Shown piece after piece: positions 55,327 through 64,000 of a stretch of 64,000 nucleotides of DNA (the first letter of the stretch is position 1; the number at the start of each line of letters is the position of its first letter). Position numbers and translations under genes: made by a program. The DNA lies in NCBI GenBank assembly GCA_027604505.1, contig JADIIX010000005.1:124001-188000 (forward strand), in the 5' to 3' direction. This DNA is from Gonapodya sp. JEL0774 (Eukaryota > Monoblepharomycota > Monoblepharidomycetes > Monoblepharidales > Gonapodyaceae). Under the pieces are notes generated by a model. It was not told where the DNA came from, did not search any database, and was given only the letters and a program-made list of their open reading frames with translations.

Positions 55327-56583
55327 CTAAACTTCCTCGAAAACATGGGAGCCGTCGCGGGCGCCACCCCACCTTTTCCTCTTCTTGATATCTTCGTCCG
55401 GGTTCTTGAATCGCTCCTCAAACCAAACGTTCCCACGCTCGTGGTAGCCTAGTTTCTCCCAAAACCTGGAACACAATCAATCATCATACCACCCGAGCTT
55501 TCGATAGCAATAAAGAATCCGCTCACCCATCCCGGTACTCTTTGACGAATTCGATTTTCTGAAGAAATTTCGCGGACTTCCACCCGTACAAGTGCGGTAT
55601 AATGATTCTTACCACGCCGTGTTCTTGTGGAATCGCCTGGACAAACAATCGATTCCAATGAGTGAATGCCTCAACTCTCCGTCCACTCTCGATGATCCAC
55701 AGTGGTGCTTACCTCCCCATCAAGCTCCCACACCAGATGCACCTCCTCCTGCTCCAGATCCTCTCTCGGTGCTCCCGTTACGTAACCATCCTTTCCCGTT
55801 TGTATCAACCATTCCCAATCACTCTATTCCCAGAGAGGAGGTACGCCGGTGGTTGGGCGGAGGGTAGGGGGGTTGAAGGGTTGAGAGTAAGGTGAGCATC
55901 TGATAATGGCACTGCGAGGCTCATTCGAAAATGCAATCCTGGACCCTGGCCGCTCCTGGACTACAGTCCGAAGAGATTGCGAGTCAAAACTCACTGGTAC
56001 AATGCCCCGAGAGGTGAGATGGCTCACGAGCTTCGAGAAAGGTAGCGCTGCAGAAAAGTAAATGTCAGGCGTCATACGTTGATTGTTATGGCACCATTTG
56101 CGCACCACAACTCATTCACCTTTCGTCCACCGCAGACTCAGTGCGCTCCAAGTCGTCACACAGTGAAAATCCGCTTCAAACTCGGTCACCCCAAGTGACT
56201 CGAAATCCTTGATTCCCAGCGCAACTGTTCCCAACGACGACGCACAAACAAGTTCCCACGCATCAAGCGACAGTTCTGGCCTGTGGCCGAGATCGAGCAC
56301 CTGGAAAGACCGGGAATGGTGGTTTCCCGGCGGAATTCGTTCGTCCGTAGTTTGCTTCCGAGAGGTCTTGCCAGAGAGGTGGTTCTGAGTCAGGCGAGAG
56401 CCAGCATTGGAACAAAGGGCGATCGGTAAGTTGTTGTCTCTTTGTGATGGTGCGGGCTTCTCCTCCTACGTGCCAGGAAAGTTCCCGTGTGCCGAATCGT
56501 GAATCGCCTTGTCAGCTTACCTGGAGGAGACGCTCCTTCTTCCGGATCTCATTTTGGGCTTTTGCAGACGAAATGTCAATCAT
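55327..56583 (-). CDS. Sulfite-oxidase-fold molybdopterin oxidoreductase (catalytic domain only)
   Basis: Exons 56583-56521, 56384-56120, 56047-55995, 55823-55713, 55636-55527 and 55465-55327, in phase, give 246 residues. Family marks: RIPPGNHHSRSFQVLDLG, LSLDAWELV, the molybdenum-ligand Cys in EADFHCVTTWSALSLRWTKG, GKDGYVTGAPRED, VHLVWELDGE, IPQEHGVVRIIIPHLYGWKS, IEFVKEYRDGFWEKLGYHER and NVWFEERF. It matches the short YedY/MsrP-like sulfite-oxidase catalytic domain; there is no cytochrome b5 domain, dimerisation domain or signal/Tat sequence, so it is probably cytosolic. The cytochrome b5 gene next door (start-to-stop gap of 164 bp) may be a redox partner; this is inference. Confidence 0.82.
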
Positions 56584-56785
56584 GGTTGTGCTTGCGTAAA
56601 TGGACATTGTGGTGTTGCAAGCGAGGTTTCAAAAATCGTAAGTCGAAGGTGCTGTCCCAAGATGAACCTAATTTGTAACTTATGACGTTATCATAGTGTG
56701 AAAACAAACTTGAGATCATCTATACTGCTTGTTCTGTTTGAGTACAAAAATTCTCTCCATTCACATAATTCCTTGCAAATACGTT

Positions 56786-57601
56786 TCAGCGTTGTCCTCC
56801 AGAGTCCCCTGTCTTCCGACGCACAAGGTCTGCACCTACACCAGCCAAGCCCGGAGTAAGTGGCTCGGTGGTGTCACTGTCATTGTCTCTTCCGGAAATA
56901 CCCGGTTGTTCCTGAGCACAATCCCCCTCCTGCAATGGGAGGTCTTCGTCCTTGTCCTTCTTCGCTTTACGTTGTCGATGAGGCGAGGCCGAGATAGAAG
57001 TAAAAAACGGCACAAGAGCAGCACTCATGGCGAGAATGGAGGACACTGCGGCTACTATGGGGGAGAGTTGAATTTGTGCAGCCGACGCAGCTCGCCTCCT
57101 GATTCCCTCTGGAGGGTATGCCAATGCGATTTTCTTTTGATTCTTTTCATATCCAATCTTCTGGGGTAACTCGCGCTCTGGACGTGATCCATATATGTTA
57201 TATATGGGGTCGTTGAAGTTCATATTCTGAGGTGACAGGGAGGACGGGTCTGGGCGCACACCCCTGGGGACATCGGGAGGTGGTGGAATCCCGGTGAAAA
57301 TCGAGGCATAGTCCGACCTGGCGCTGTTGTTTAGAAGCTGCGGGGAGAGAGGGTGCATCGTGTGCCGAGAGCCTTGTAGAGATGGGATGCTCCACGGGTC
57401 GGTTGTCTGATTACCATCGTTGGTCGGGGTTGCCGGGGCAGAATGGGTGATGTAGGGTGTTTGCGAGACAGATAGTCTGTGGGACTTTGGCGATGAAGGG
57501 AGCTTTGGAAGAAGGTTGAGCTCGAGGTCCTCCGGTACAGATGCGCGCGAGTTCTTTCGGGACGATGGGCGCATCAGGGGAGCCTGACCATCAACTTGCA
57601 T
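56786..57601 (-). CDS. Hypothetical single-pass membrane protein
   Basis: Single-exon frame from ATG 57601 (MQVDGQAPLMRPSSRKNSR), 271 residues. Not recognised. A long Ser/Pro-rich, probably disordered N-terminal part is followed by one likely membrane segment (PIVAAVSSILAMSAALVPFF, about residues 190-215) and a charged tail (RQRKAKKDKDEDLPLQEGD). The orientation suggests a tail-proximal anchor. Shares a short upstream region with the plus-strand gene at 57660/57783. Confidence 0.55.
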   Translation of the reverse strand: MQVDGQAPLMRPSSRKNSRASVPEDLELNLLPKLPSSPKSHRLSVSQTPYITHSAPATPTNDGNQTTDPWSIPSLQGSRHTMHPLSPQLLNNSARSDYASIFTGIPPPPDVPRGVRPDPSSLSPQNMNFNDPIYNIYGSRPERELPQKIGYEKNQKKIALAYPPEGIRRRAASAAQIQLSPIVAAVSSILAMSAALVPFFTSISASPHRQRKAKKDKDEDLPLQEGDCAQEQPGISGRDNDSDTTEPLTPGLAGVGADLVRRKTGDSGGQR

Positions 57602-57659
57602 CGCGCCAAGATTCAATTCGATTCAGAGCGAAAGATCCAACTATTGAAGGCGACTGGGA

Positions 57660-58586
57660 ATGTCTTGTGTACGCGGTGGCGAGAAGATGAGCGATTGCGA
57701 GGCGACCCTCCCCAAAGCTGGCAGTCGGCCCACAGGCTTGCATTATTATTTTGTTCAACCCGATACCGAAACATTTTCAAAAATGAACCCCGAAACAGAG
57801 GCAGAGACGACGCCATTAGTTAATCATATCATCATTGCCGTGCAAGCGGACGCCGGAATTGCGTCAGAGGTCATGCTGGAAGCCGGGGATAGCTCGGCCA
57901 TGACGACTCCTGGCCCGGAACCCTCGGGAAGCTCCTCCCAGATTGAAACTCCAGAGATAGAGACTGCCAAGGATGAACCACCGGTGAAGAAAAGGAAGAT
58001 CGGAGAGCAGGAAGCGGAGGTCAGTTTCCACCGCAAGTCTTGGCTTACTTCTTCACGCACCCAACTCCCTCTTTCACCACTAAAACCTACTCAGGGTACA
58101 CTCACCGCCGCTGACGATGCCGCCGCAAACGGTCTCGCTCCAGAAGCCTCTGTCGCCATTCCCCGCTGTGCAGTCAATGTGTCGAGCAACCCTTTGTCCT
58201 CATCTCCGGCAGCTTCCTCTCCTGAAAACACTGCGAAATCTAATGCCCCTAATCCAAACACTGCCACTCCTCCCCGTAGGGGAGGCAAAGGTGCACGCGG
58301 AAAACGGGCCCCTCGAACACCCACAACACCAAGTCGCACTTCTGCGCGTGTCGAAAATCAAAAGACAGGAACCACATTACCTGACCTGGCGGACCCGACT
58401 ATCAAAGTCGGTCGAGAGGCTGGTGCCTTTATTGGGCAGTTCCTCGCGGCGGAGCAAGAGGAGAAACTCGTCAAGGGACTCGTGGAAGTTAGGAAACAAT
58501 TCGAGAAAGCCGCAAAAGAGGCGAGAGAGGCCACATATCTGGATGAAGATAGTGGGAATGGAGGGGAGGGTGCTACTGGCGCGTGA
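57660..58586 (+). CDS. Hypothetical nuclear-type protein
   Basis: Not recognised. Frame opens at ATG 57660, but ATG 57783 (MNPETEAETTP) is an equally good start. An in-frame 75-bp intron (58020-58094, GTCAGT...CTCAG) is likely. Features: a basic cluster PPVKKRKIG resembling a monopartite NLS, Ala/Ser-rich linker, a second basic block RRGGKGARGKRAPRTPTTPS and a C-terminal helix (AGAF-IGQFLAAEQEEKLVKG to EAREATYL). Nuclear or chromatin-associated location is inferred. Confidence 0.55.
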   Translation: MSCVRGGEKMSDCEATLPKAGSRPTGLHYYFVQPDTETFSKMNPETEAETTPLVNHIIIAVQADAGIASEVMLEAGDSSAMTTPGPEPSGSSSQIETPEIETAKDEPPVKKRKIGEQEAEVSFHRKSWLTSSRTQLPLSPLKPTQGTLTAADDAAANGLAPEASVAIPRCAVNVSSNPLSSSPAASSPENTAKSNAPNPNTATPPRRGGKGARGKRAPRTPTTPSRTSARVENQKTGTTLPDLADPTIKVGREAGAFIGQFLAAEQEEKLVKGLVEVRKQFEKAAKEAREATYLDEDSGNGGEGATGA

Positions 58587-58826
58587 TGCGCGAGAGTAAT
58601 CGCATTACAACAATCGATTTGGAAGAGAACAGTCAGGAATTTTGAAACGAAATTAGCGCAACCATCTAGCATTATTACGTCTTTGCAACAATTATCAGTT
58701 TGATCATTTTCATGATTTGTGGGGGAATGGGGAATTGAACTCCGCCACCCTCTGCCAAATCACAACAACAGCGCTGCGACACCATAACCCATTTGTATTC
58801 TTCTTCTAACCCGCCCGCACACCGCC

Positions 58827-60178
58827 ATGAGCTTCTTTGGCCTCGGAAAGAAAAAGGAGAAGCAGTCTGATGCTCCCCCTTCTCCTTACTCCTCCCGGTC
58901 GGACAACAGTCGCTCCTCTGGCTCTGTGTACGATTCACCCCCGCCGACCCGATCCCGCGGCGCGGCCCCTTCCGCTGACCTCGACTACCAGCGCCAGCAG
59001 TTGCTGGGTGGGTCCAGCCAGAACCGGGCCCCGGCGGGACGGTACGAGTACGAGGAAGGGGACACAGTCGAGTCATTGCAGCAGAAGACGCTGGGACTGC
59101 AGGGGGAGACCACTCAGGCGTCGGAGAGAAGCATGCAGAATATTTACAGAATTCAGGACATGGGGATGCAGGCGCTTACGACGCTAGAGAAGAATCAGCG
59201 TGAGTTTTCGTGCGGTGCGGTTCAGCACTGTGATCTCATGTTATTTTATCTGTTTTTGGGCATCCATCTTGGCTCACAGAGCAACTGGATCGAATGGAGG
59301 GTCGGTTGGGTGAAGGTATGTTTTCTGATGGGCAGGTGTTCCTGGGCAACGAGGCTGGAAAACTAATTCTGGCTTTTGTCCATCGGCTGATTTTGTGGAC
59401 AATTATAAGCTTTTGACCAATCGCACCGAGCTCAAATACACGTGAGCAACACAGTATCGGCGATAGATCTTCATGACTGCCACCAACTCTGTCCGTCTTT
59501 GCTGCCCACTCCACCTCCCCATCATAGACCCGCGACCTCGAAAAACTAAACCGCCCTTTCTACGTGCCTGCCGGAAAGATGGTCGGTGACACCATCGGGG
59601 ACAAGGCTTTCCGTGGCTCGAGCAAAAGCGGTTTCCTCGACGAATCAGCCGAAGCCAAGAAACGTGCGGCCGACGAGAAACGCCGCGCAAAACTGGCTGC
59701 TCTCTCTGGAGAAATCGACGACTCCCGTACTCGGTACGAGCCTACACGGCAAAGGCAGTACCAAGGCGATGGATCCTACGATTCTCGCAGGGGTTATGAA
59801 CAGGAGCAGCAGAGTGCGAACTTGGACGCGATCGCAGCAGCGTTGCCTGGAATTAAACAGATGGCGCTGGGGATTGGAGAGTCCATTGATTCACAGAACG
59901 AACAGTTGGGAAGGTTGTCGACGGCGGCTGCCACGACGAGTGGCAAAGTGCAAGCGAGTGGAAAGCGGTTGGATAAAATTCTCGGGTGAGTTGATGTGAT
60001 GGATACATGCCATCTGGCATGGTGCCTTCCATATTGATCGTCAATGTTGAATCCCGCTTCTACCCACTTCTCACCTTTGTGCCGCATTATCAGGAAATCG
60101 CAGCGGGAAGAAGCCGAGTCCGGTGATTCACTCAGTGGGTCCGCTGGCAAGTTCATGATGTCACAGGCGTTCAGATGA
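58827..60178 (+). CDS. SEC9: SNAP-25/Sec9-family Qbc-SNARE
   Basis: Plasma-membrane t-SNARE light chain providing two helices to the exocytic SNARE complex. Exons 58827-59199, 59280-59315, 59410-59441, 59528-59985 and 60094-60178, in phase, give 327 residues. Qb helix: TVESLQQKTLGLQGETTQAS, then RIQDMGMQALTTLEKNQ|QQLDRMEGRLGE|AFDQSHRAQIH, with the ionic-layer Gln in EQLxR-like QQLDR. A linker (RDLEKLNRPFYVPAGKM) and charged region follow. Qc helix: NLDAIAAALPGIKQMALGIG, then ESIDSQNEQLGRLSTAAATT with layer Gln. Two tiny exons (36 and 32 nt) cover the end of the Qb helix. No Cys palmitoylation cluster is seen in the linker, as in yeast Sec9. Confidence 0.88.
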
Positions 60179-60764
60179 GCAGGGTCACAGATAGGCGCTG
60201 GGGGAGTACATGAGCCTGACGAAATAGGAATGAATGCTCGCGTGATAGTCATTGTCGACTTGCTTTGGTTTTACGGACGAAGCGTTTGAAGGGACCAGTG
60301 ATTTATAACTTTGAACACATATTGTCTATCACAGTATTGAAAAATTGTGGTCATTGATTGGATTTGTGAAGTTCCTTCATTCACGGCCGTCAATAAGCTG
60401 TTGATGGTAACCTCGCTCACATGCCTCTCCACAACCGTATTCGGCGGCACTCCCGAAATGGTATTATCACGACGTTTTGGAGACGTCGCACATAATTCGT
60501 CATATTCGTTGTAGGAATTTTCTTCAACTTTCGCCAATTGTTTACAACACAATTGAATCATTTGCCCAAAATCTGTCGAAGGCAGCGCCTAGATGTCCTA
60601 TCTACTCTAATTGGAGGATGCGGTGGCTACACCAGTTTGTCCACCACGTATGTGGAACTGACGCCGCAGCGAGCTATGCCCCCTTCCCACGGCTCTTGTA
60701 GAGCAGACGGGGTCCAGTGTGCAATCAAAGATCTCATCTTTACGAGGTCTGACGTTGCAGTGCT
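60179..60764. other. Intergenic between convergent genes
   Basis: 3' flanks of the SNARE (plus) and Caf16-like (minus) genes. A minus-strand ATG frame at 60561-60271 (96 residues) lacks any recognised motif and is not annotated as a gene. Confidence 0.45.
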
Positions 60765-62089
60765 CTATGGCTTGCCGGCCCAGTAATTGTAGCTGTCCTG
60801 CGGGGACCGCTCCACCACTCCAAACTTTATTGATCCAATGTGACCTCTCTCGTCGTGTCCGGCATCGTAGGTTTGTCCGGCTTCACGACGGGCTTTCAGA
60901 TCTGCACGAAGCCAGGCGGTGACCACGAGAAGGAGGGGAGAGTTGGCGTTGAAAGAGAACTTGTGACCGTTGGTGGCGACGTGTTGGGACTCTTGGATGG
61001 CGGCGAGTTCGGGGAAGCCGCCGGGGGTGAGGGAGCGCAGGTGGGAGATGGCACCGCGGACCATGTGCGCCTGGAAGCACGATTGTGGAAGGGGAATTAG
61101 GGAGGAGTCAGAAAGCCGCTCCTTGTCTCGATCGACGATTCTACCCACGACGTGTGTCGGCCACTCTCCCAACCCATCGTAGATGTGCGTCGCATAGAGA
61201 ATAGACGCCTGGCGCTGTTCGGTCTCCTTCGTGAGCCACGCCAAGAGGTCCGAACGTACTACAGCATCCAAGTCCACAGTGACTTCATCGAGGAGGAGTA
61301 CGGACCAGGGATGGAGGAGACCAATAACAATCTGAACACGTCGGCGTTCACCATCGGAGACGGCATTCACTGGGAAAGGTGAGAGTAGTTTTTTGTTCAC
61401 CAACAAAACAGACAATAGTGCAGACAAATTCAGTCAATGAAACTCACTGTGCCAGGCCGGGTTGACGTCCATAACCTCAAGGAGTTCTTTCGCGCGCTCA
61501 GGGTGGTCTGCTACACCTGCCGACTTGAGCAACTGAGATACTTGTATATCTCCACGAACGATTGGGTTGGTTGCCCACTCGGTACCAAGGTAGGTTAAAC
61601 CCTGAATGGGTGGCGGGAAATGGCAGTTCGGATGAGGCAGCGAAGGAGATTGCACCAGGAAGCAGACGAAACGGACAGCATTAGAGTGATTAAGAGATTG
61701 TACTCTGATTCGAGTGGCAATGCTCGCTAGTTGTATCACCGCCAGCTCTTTTAAAGTCAACTCACCGGCACCGGTTCAAAGAACGCTCTCTTGCCCGATA
61801 CGCGACAGACTCCGTGCTTAACAAGTCTCTTTCCAGCCAGAAGTCTCAGCAAGGTGCTCTAGGACGAAGCATAGTGTGATGGTGAGATGAGCAAAGAGCA
61901 GATTGACGTTAAAGTGATCAACAAGAGCGCATGTGTTTGTGAGCCCACCTTTCCCGCTCCGTTCGCTCCTACAAGCAACGTTCTCGAACCTTGTGGAAGG
62001 ACCAAGTCCATGTCTTTGATGATGACATTGCCTCCAAGTTCGAATGTGAGCTTCTCGATTTCGATTGCGGGTGTGGATGAAGCCGTCAT
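60765..62089 (-). CDS. CAF16: Caf16-like soluble ABC ATPase
   Basis: ABC ATPase without membrane domain, related to yeast Caf16 (CCR4-NOT associated) and plant ABCI proteins. Exons 62089-61949, 61858-61766, 61601-61448 and 61369-60765, in phase, give 330 residues. Walker [20 protein letters not shown] spans intron 1. The signature is [16 protein letters not shown], Walker [13 protein letters not shown] and switch His ATHIYDG, all intact. The N-terminus [20 protein letters not shown] is the typical first strand. C-terminal extension [19 protein letters not shown]. Cytosolic/nuclear; exact role unknown. Confidence 0.88.
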
Positions 62090-62987
62090 TTGCAGTTGAG
62101 GGGGGTGATTGCTGTGAAAGGTGGGATAAAGCAGAAGATTGCAAGTCTGAGAACGGAAGTTGTCGAGTGAAAATGGGTTTGCTTTTAAATCAACCAAGGG
62201 CTGTGACTGTGAATGTGAATCGGCCTGGCGGTTGGGGAACCTGTATCGGTGCCACCCTGCCACCCTTCATCGGAGATAAAAACCAACCAATCAGAACGAC
62301 TTTATCAGTATGTCTGTGGCGAGAATATTACAAAAACATCACGCCGAAAATTGTGATTGGATTGATTCAGAGCGGCAGTACTCGCCCAGATTACCTAAGA
62401 ACGACACGTTATGCAGCAACCGAGTCATTTAGTTACGCTGTTGCACGATGGGTGGGCCGCCGGGAGCCGACTGACGGGCAGAATCTCAGTGTGAGAGTCG
62501 GGATAAAGTCAGACAGTCTTCCGCGTCGGTAACTGCCGAACGGGCGGGTTCGTAGATTATTTTGACAGTTCCCCATATCATGGTGACACAGAAAGCTTCA
62601 AGTATCGTGGAGATGAATCATTATTTGGGAGTCTGGAAGGATGAATGCTGATGAATGTAACACAATAAGAGACAGTGGTGTCTTCGGTTCCGCATTTCCA
62701 TTCCCACAACTCTTCAAACAATGCAACTGTGGACACGCCAGGTTTCACTTCAACGCCGTTCCATTTCCCTATTCGATTCTTCTTCCTTGCTCCATTGATT
62801 CCTTCCGCCCCATTGATTCTCTCCGGCGGTTCGGTGATCTTCTCTAACCTTCCAGAACCGTCCGGTTTCGAAACACCACGGCATCACGCAAGCCATCTCG
62901 GTTACGCAAGCATCAGTCTTTATAAAGAAGCCCGAGTGCGATGTGTCTCCATCAACTCGTTTTCATCGAATCGAACGAAAGAAACAA
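62090..62987. other. Intergenic; divergent promoters of Caf16-like and PB1 copy 2 genes
   Basis: From about 62830 onward it matches, inverted, the promoter region of PB1 copy 1. The remaining part shows no gene. Confidence 0.5.
62921..62927 (+). promoter_or_regulatory. TATA box of PB1 gene, copy 2
   Basis: TATAAAG 67 bp upstream of ATG 62988, in the same CAGTCTTTATAAAGAAGCC context as the inverted copy at 40006. Confidence 0.7.
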
Positions 62988-64000
62988 ATGTCTTCATTCA
63001 AAGTCTTCAACCCCGTGACGGGTGTCACCAGGAGGATCGCTGCGAGCGCTGATGCTGCGTGGGAAGATGTTGAGCAGCAAGTAAGTTGTCGCTCGCTCTT
63101 CTTTAATGCTGATATGCCCGCTCAAATCACGTACCTCGTCGTTCTCGTTGCCAATTTTGTTCAACTTCAGATCCGTACCATCTTCGCTGTTCCGCCCACA
63201 GACGCCATTGCTGTGACATACACGGATCACGACGGAGACGTTATCACCATCAGCACCACGCAAGAGTTCCGTGAGCTTGTTTCGTCCTCCACGTCAGTCA
63301 AGTTCGTGGTCACCACCTTGGCACCCAGCTCCAAGTCCAGCGAAAGCGATATCGACTTGGGCACTCCGAAATCAGACGTGGAGGCTAAGCGAGAGGGAGA
63401 ACGAACCTCAGCCGGGGAGGATGACAGTGCGGCGAGGAAGGACGATGAGGAGTGGGTGTTGGAACAGGTGCCCACTTCGGAAGCTGCGTCGGGTGAACCT
63501 GTCAACGTCGATGAATCGGAAAGCAATTCGAAAGAGGATGCAGAAGTCACAACTGACCGAGACGCACCAAACGATGAGCGTGAGAAGGTGAGCCGTCCCG
63601 TGCTCTCTGTTCATTTTCGTTCTTGTCTCACCTCCCGCCACTCTGAACTTCATCAGACAACTCTCGAGGACATCACTGCCTCTGAGGAATCTGCTTACCC
63701 TTCAGCCAACGGCGCGGTGGACCAGAAATCAATACTAGAGCCTGCAGAGACGGAGGTTGAGGCAAAGGAAGAGGCGACCGCTGAGAAGACAGCTGCGGGG
63801 GAGAGTCAACGTACAACGGCGGTCGACTCAGACAAGGACGCCGGCAAGAAGGCGGTGGACGATTCGGGGGAGAAGACTGGGACCGGAGAGTCACCAAAGA
63901 ATGGAGACGATGGGAAGGCAGAGTTCAGTCTCGAGGAAGAACTGGCAAAGGGCTTCGAAGAGGTACGGTTATTCTTGGGTTTCTTTCTGTCTGCTTCGTG
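62988..64000 (+). CDS. PB1-domain protein, copy 2 (runs off window end)
   Basis: Exons 62988-63080, 63171-63587 and 63657-63962, then an open intron beginning GTACGG at 63963; the rest is outside the window. PB1-like domain: MSSFKVFNPVTG with RR, IRTIFAVPPTDAIAVTY and DHDGDVVTISTTQEF. The acidic Ser/Glu/Lys-rich region matches copy 1 (EEWVLEQVP, TTLEDITASEE, VDQKSILEPAE). PB1 domains of this kind pair through basic and acidic faces; NBR1-like autophagy receptor is the best guess, untestable without the missing 3' end. Likely the intact parent of the copy at 38641-39944. Confidence 0.75.
   Translation, partial: MSSFKVFNPVTGVTRRIAASADAAWEDVEQQVSCRSLFFNADMPAQITYLVVLVANFVQLQIRTIFAVPPTDAIAVTYTDHDGDVITISTTQEFRELVSSSTSVKFVVTTLAPSSKSSESDIDLGTPKSDVEAKREGERTSAGEDDSAARKDDEEWVLEQVPTSEAASGEPVNVDESESNSKEDAEVTTDRDAPNDEREKVSRPVLSVHFRSCLTSRHSELHQTTLEDITASEESAYPSANGAVDQKSILEPAETEVEAKEEATAEKTAAGESQRTTAVDSDKDAGKKAVDDSGEKTGTGESPKNGDDGKAEFSLEEELAKGFEEVRLFLGFFLSAS

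Noticed and set aside
55833-55970. Extra exon of the sulfite-oxidase-fold gene (text SRSGQGPGLHFRMSL)
   Set aside because: No donor joins it onward; splicing 55994-55824 directly gives a phase-perfect, family-like sequence.
60271-60561. 96-residue minus-strand ATG frame between the SNARE and Caf16-like genes
   Set aside because: No recognised motif, no splice partner, lies in the 3' flanks of two convergent genes.
1-64000. CRISPR arrays, operons, riboswitches, bacterial ribosome sites
   Set aside because: The window is eukaryotic nuclear DNA with spliceosomal introns; no regularly spaced direct repeats of CRISPR type were seen.

Overview
This is a window of fungal nuclear DNA. Genes are split by short GT-AG introns (mostly 65-160 bp, a few to about 525 bp), lie on both strands, and include fungal housekeeping orthologues (DBF4, BUD31, STI1, SAP18, a Sec9/SNAP-25 SNARE, a Caf16-like ATPase). 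A SAP18 orthologue and an expansion of alpha-kinases and kinase-type vWA proteins fit an early-diverging (chytrid-like) or basidiomycete fungus better than a yeast. The lineage is an inference and no species is claimed. Exon joints below were placed by splice consensus, reading phase and family resemblance; protein lengths follow from them.

Layout. 0-10.5 kb: the 3' part of a DBF4-like Cdc7-kinase regulator, BUD31, STI1 (minus) and a small secreted Cys-containing protein. 10.5-19.8 kb: low-complexity DNA around one GC-rich unrecognised gene (minus, with a 10-N assembly gap), then a gene-poor stretch with diverged dispersed repeats and a 125-bp tandem repeat. 19.8-33 kb: an alpha/beta hydrolase, a protein kinase with an unexplained downstream coding block, an unknown minus-strand gene, an SH3 protein, a chimeric pseudogene patch made of hydrolase and nuclease pieces, and a CCR4/Angel-type nuclease (minus). 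33.8-50.4 kb: two alpha-kinase paralogues and three kinase-type vWA paralogues, interspersed with a polytopic membrane protein, a PB1-domain gene and SAP18 with a large RGG tail. 50.7-64 kb: a protein with a SUMO-interaction-like motif, a coiled-coil protein, a two-domain cytochrome b5 with 6-nt microexons, a sulfite-oxidase-fold enzyme, a membrane protein, a nuclear-type protein, the SNAP-25 homologue, the Caf16-like ATPase, and a second, near-identical and inverted copy of the PB1 gene running off the end.

The most notable content is the alpha-kinase/vWA neighbourhood. In Dictyostelium VwkA these two domains sit in one protein. Here they are separate genes: two coiled-coil alpha-kinases (33.8-36.1 and 44.9-47.1 kb) and three tandem vWA genes (43.2-50.4 kb). 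One kinase and one vWA gene are divergent, with 193 bp between their start codons. This looks like a split, expanded version of the VWK module and is the best candidate for an undescribed system here.
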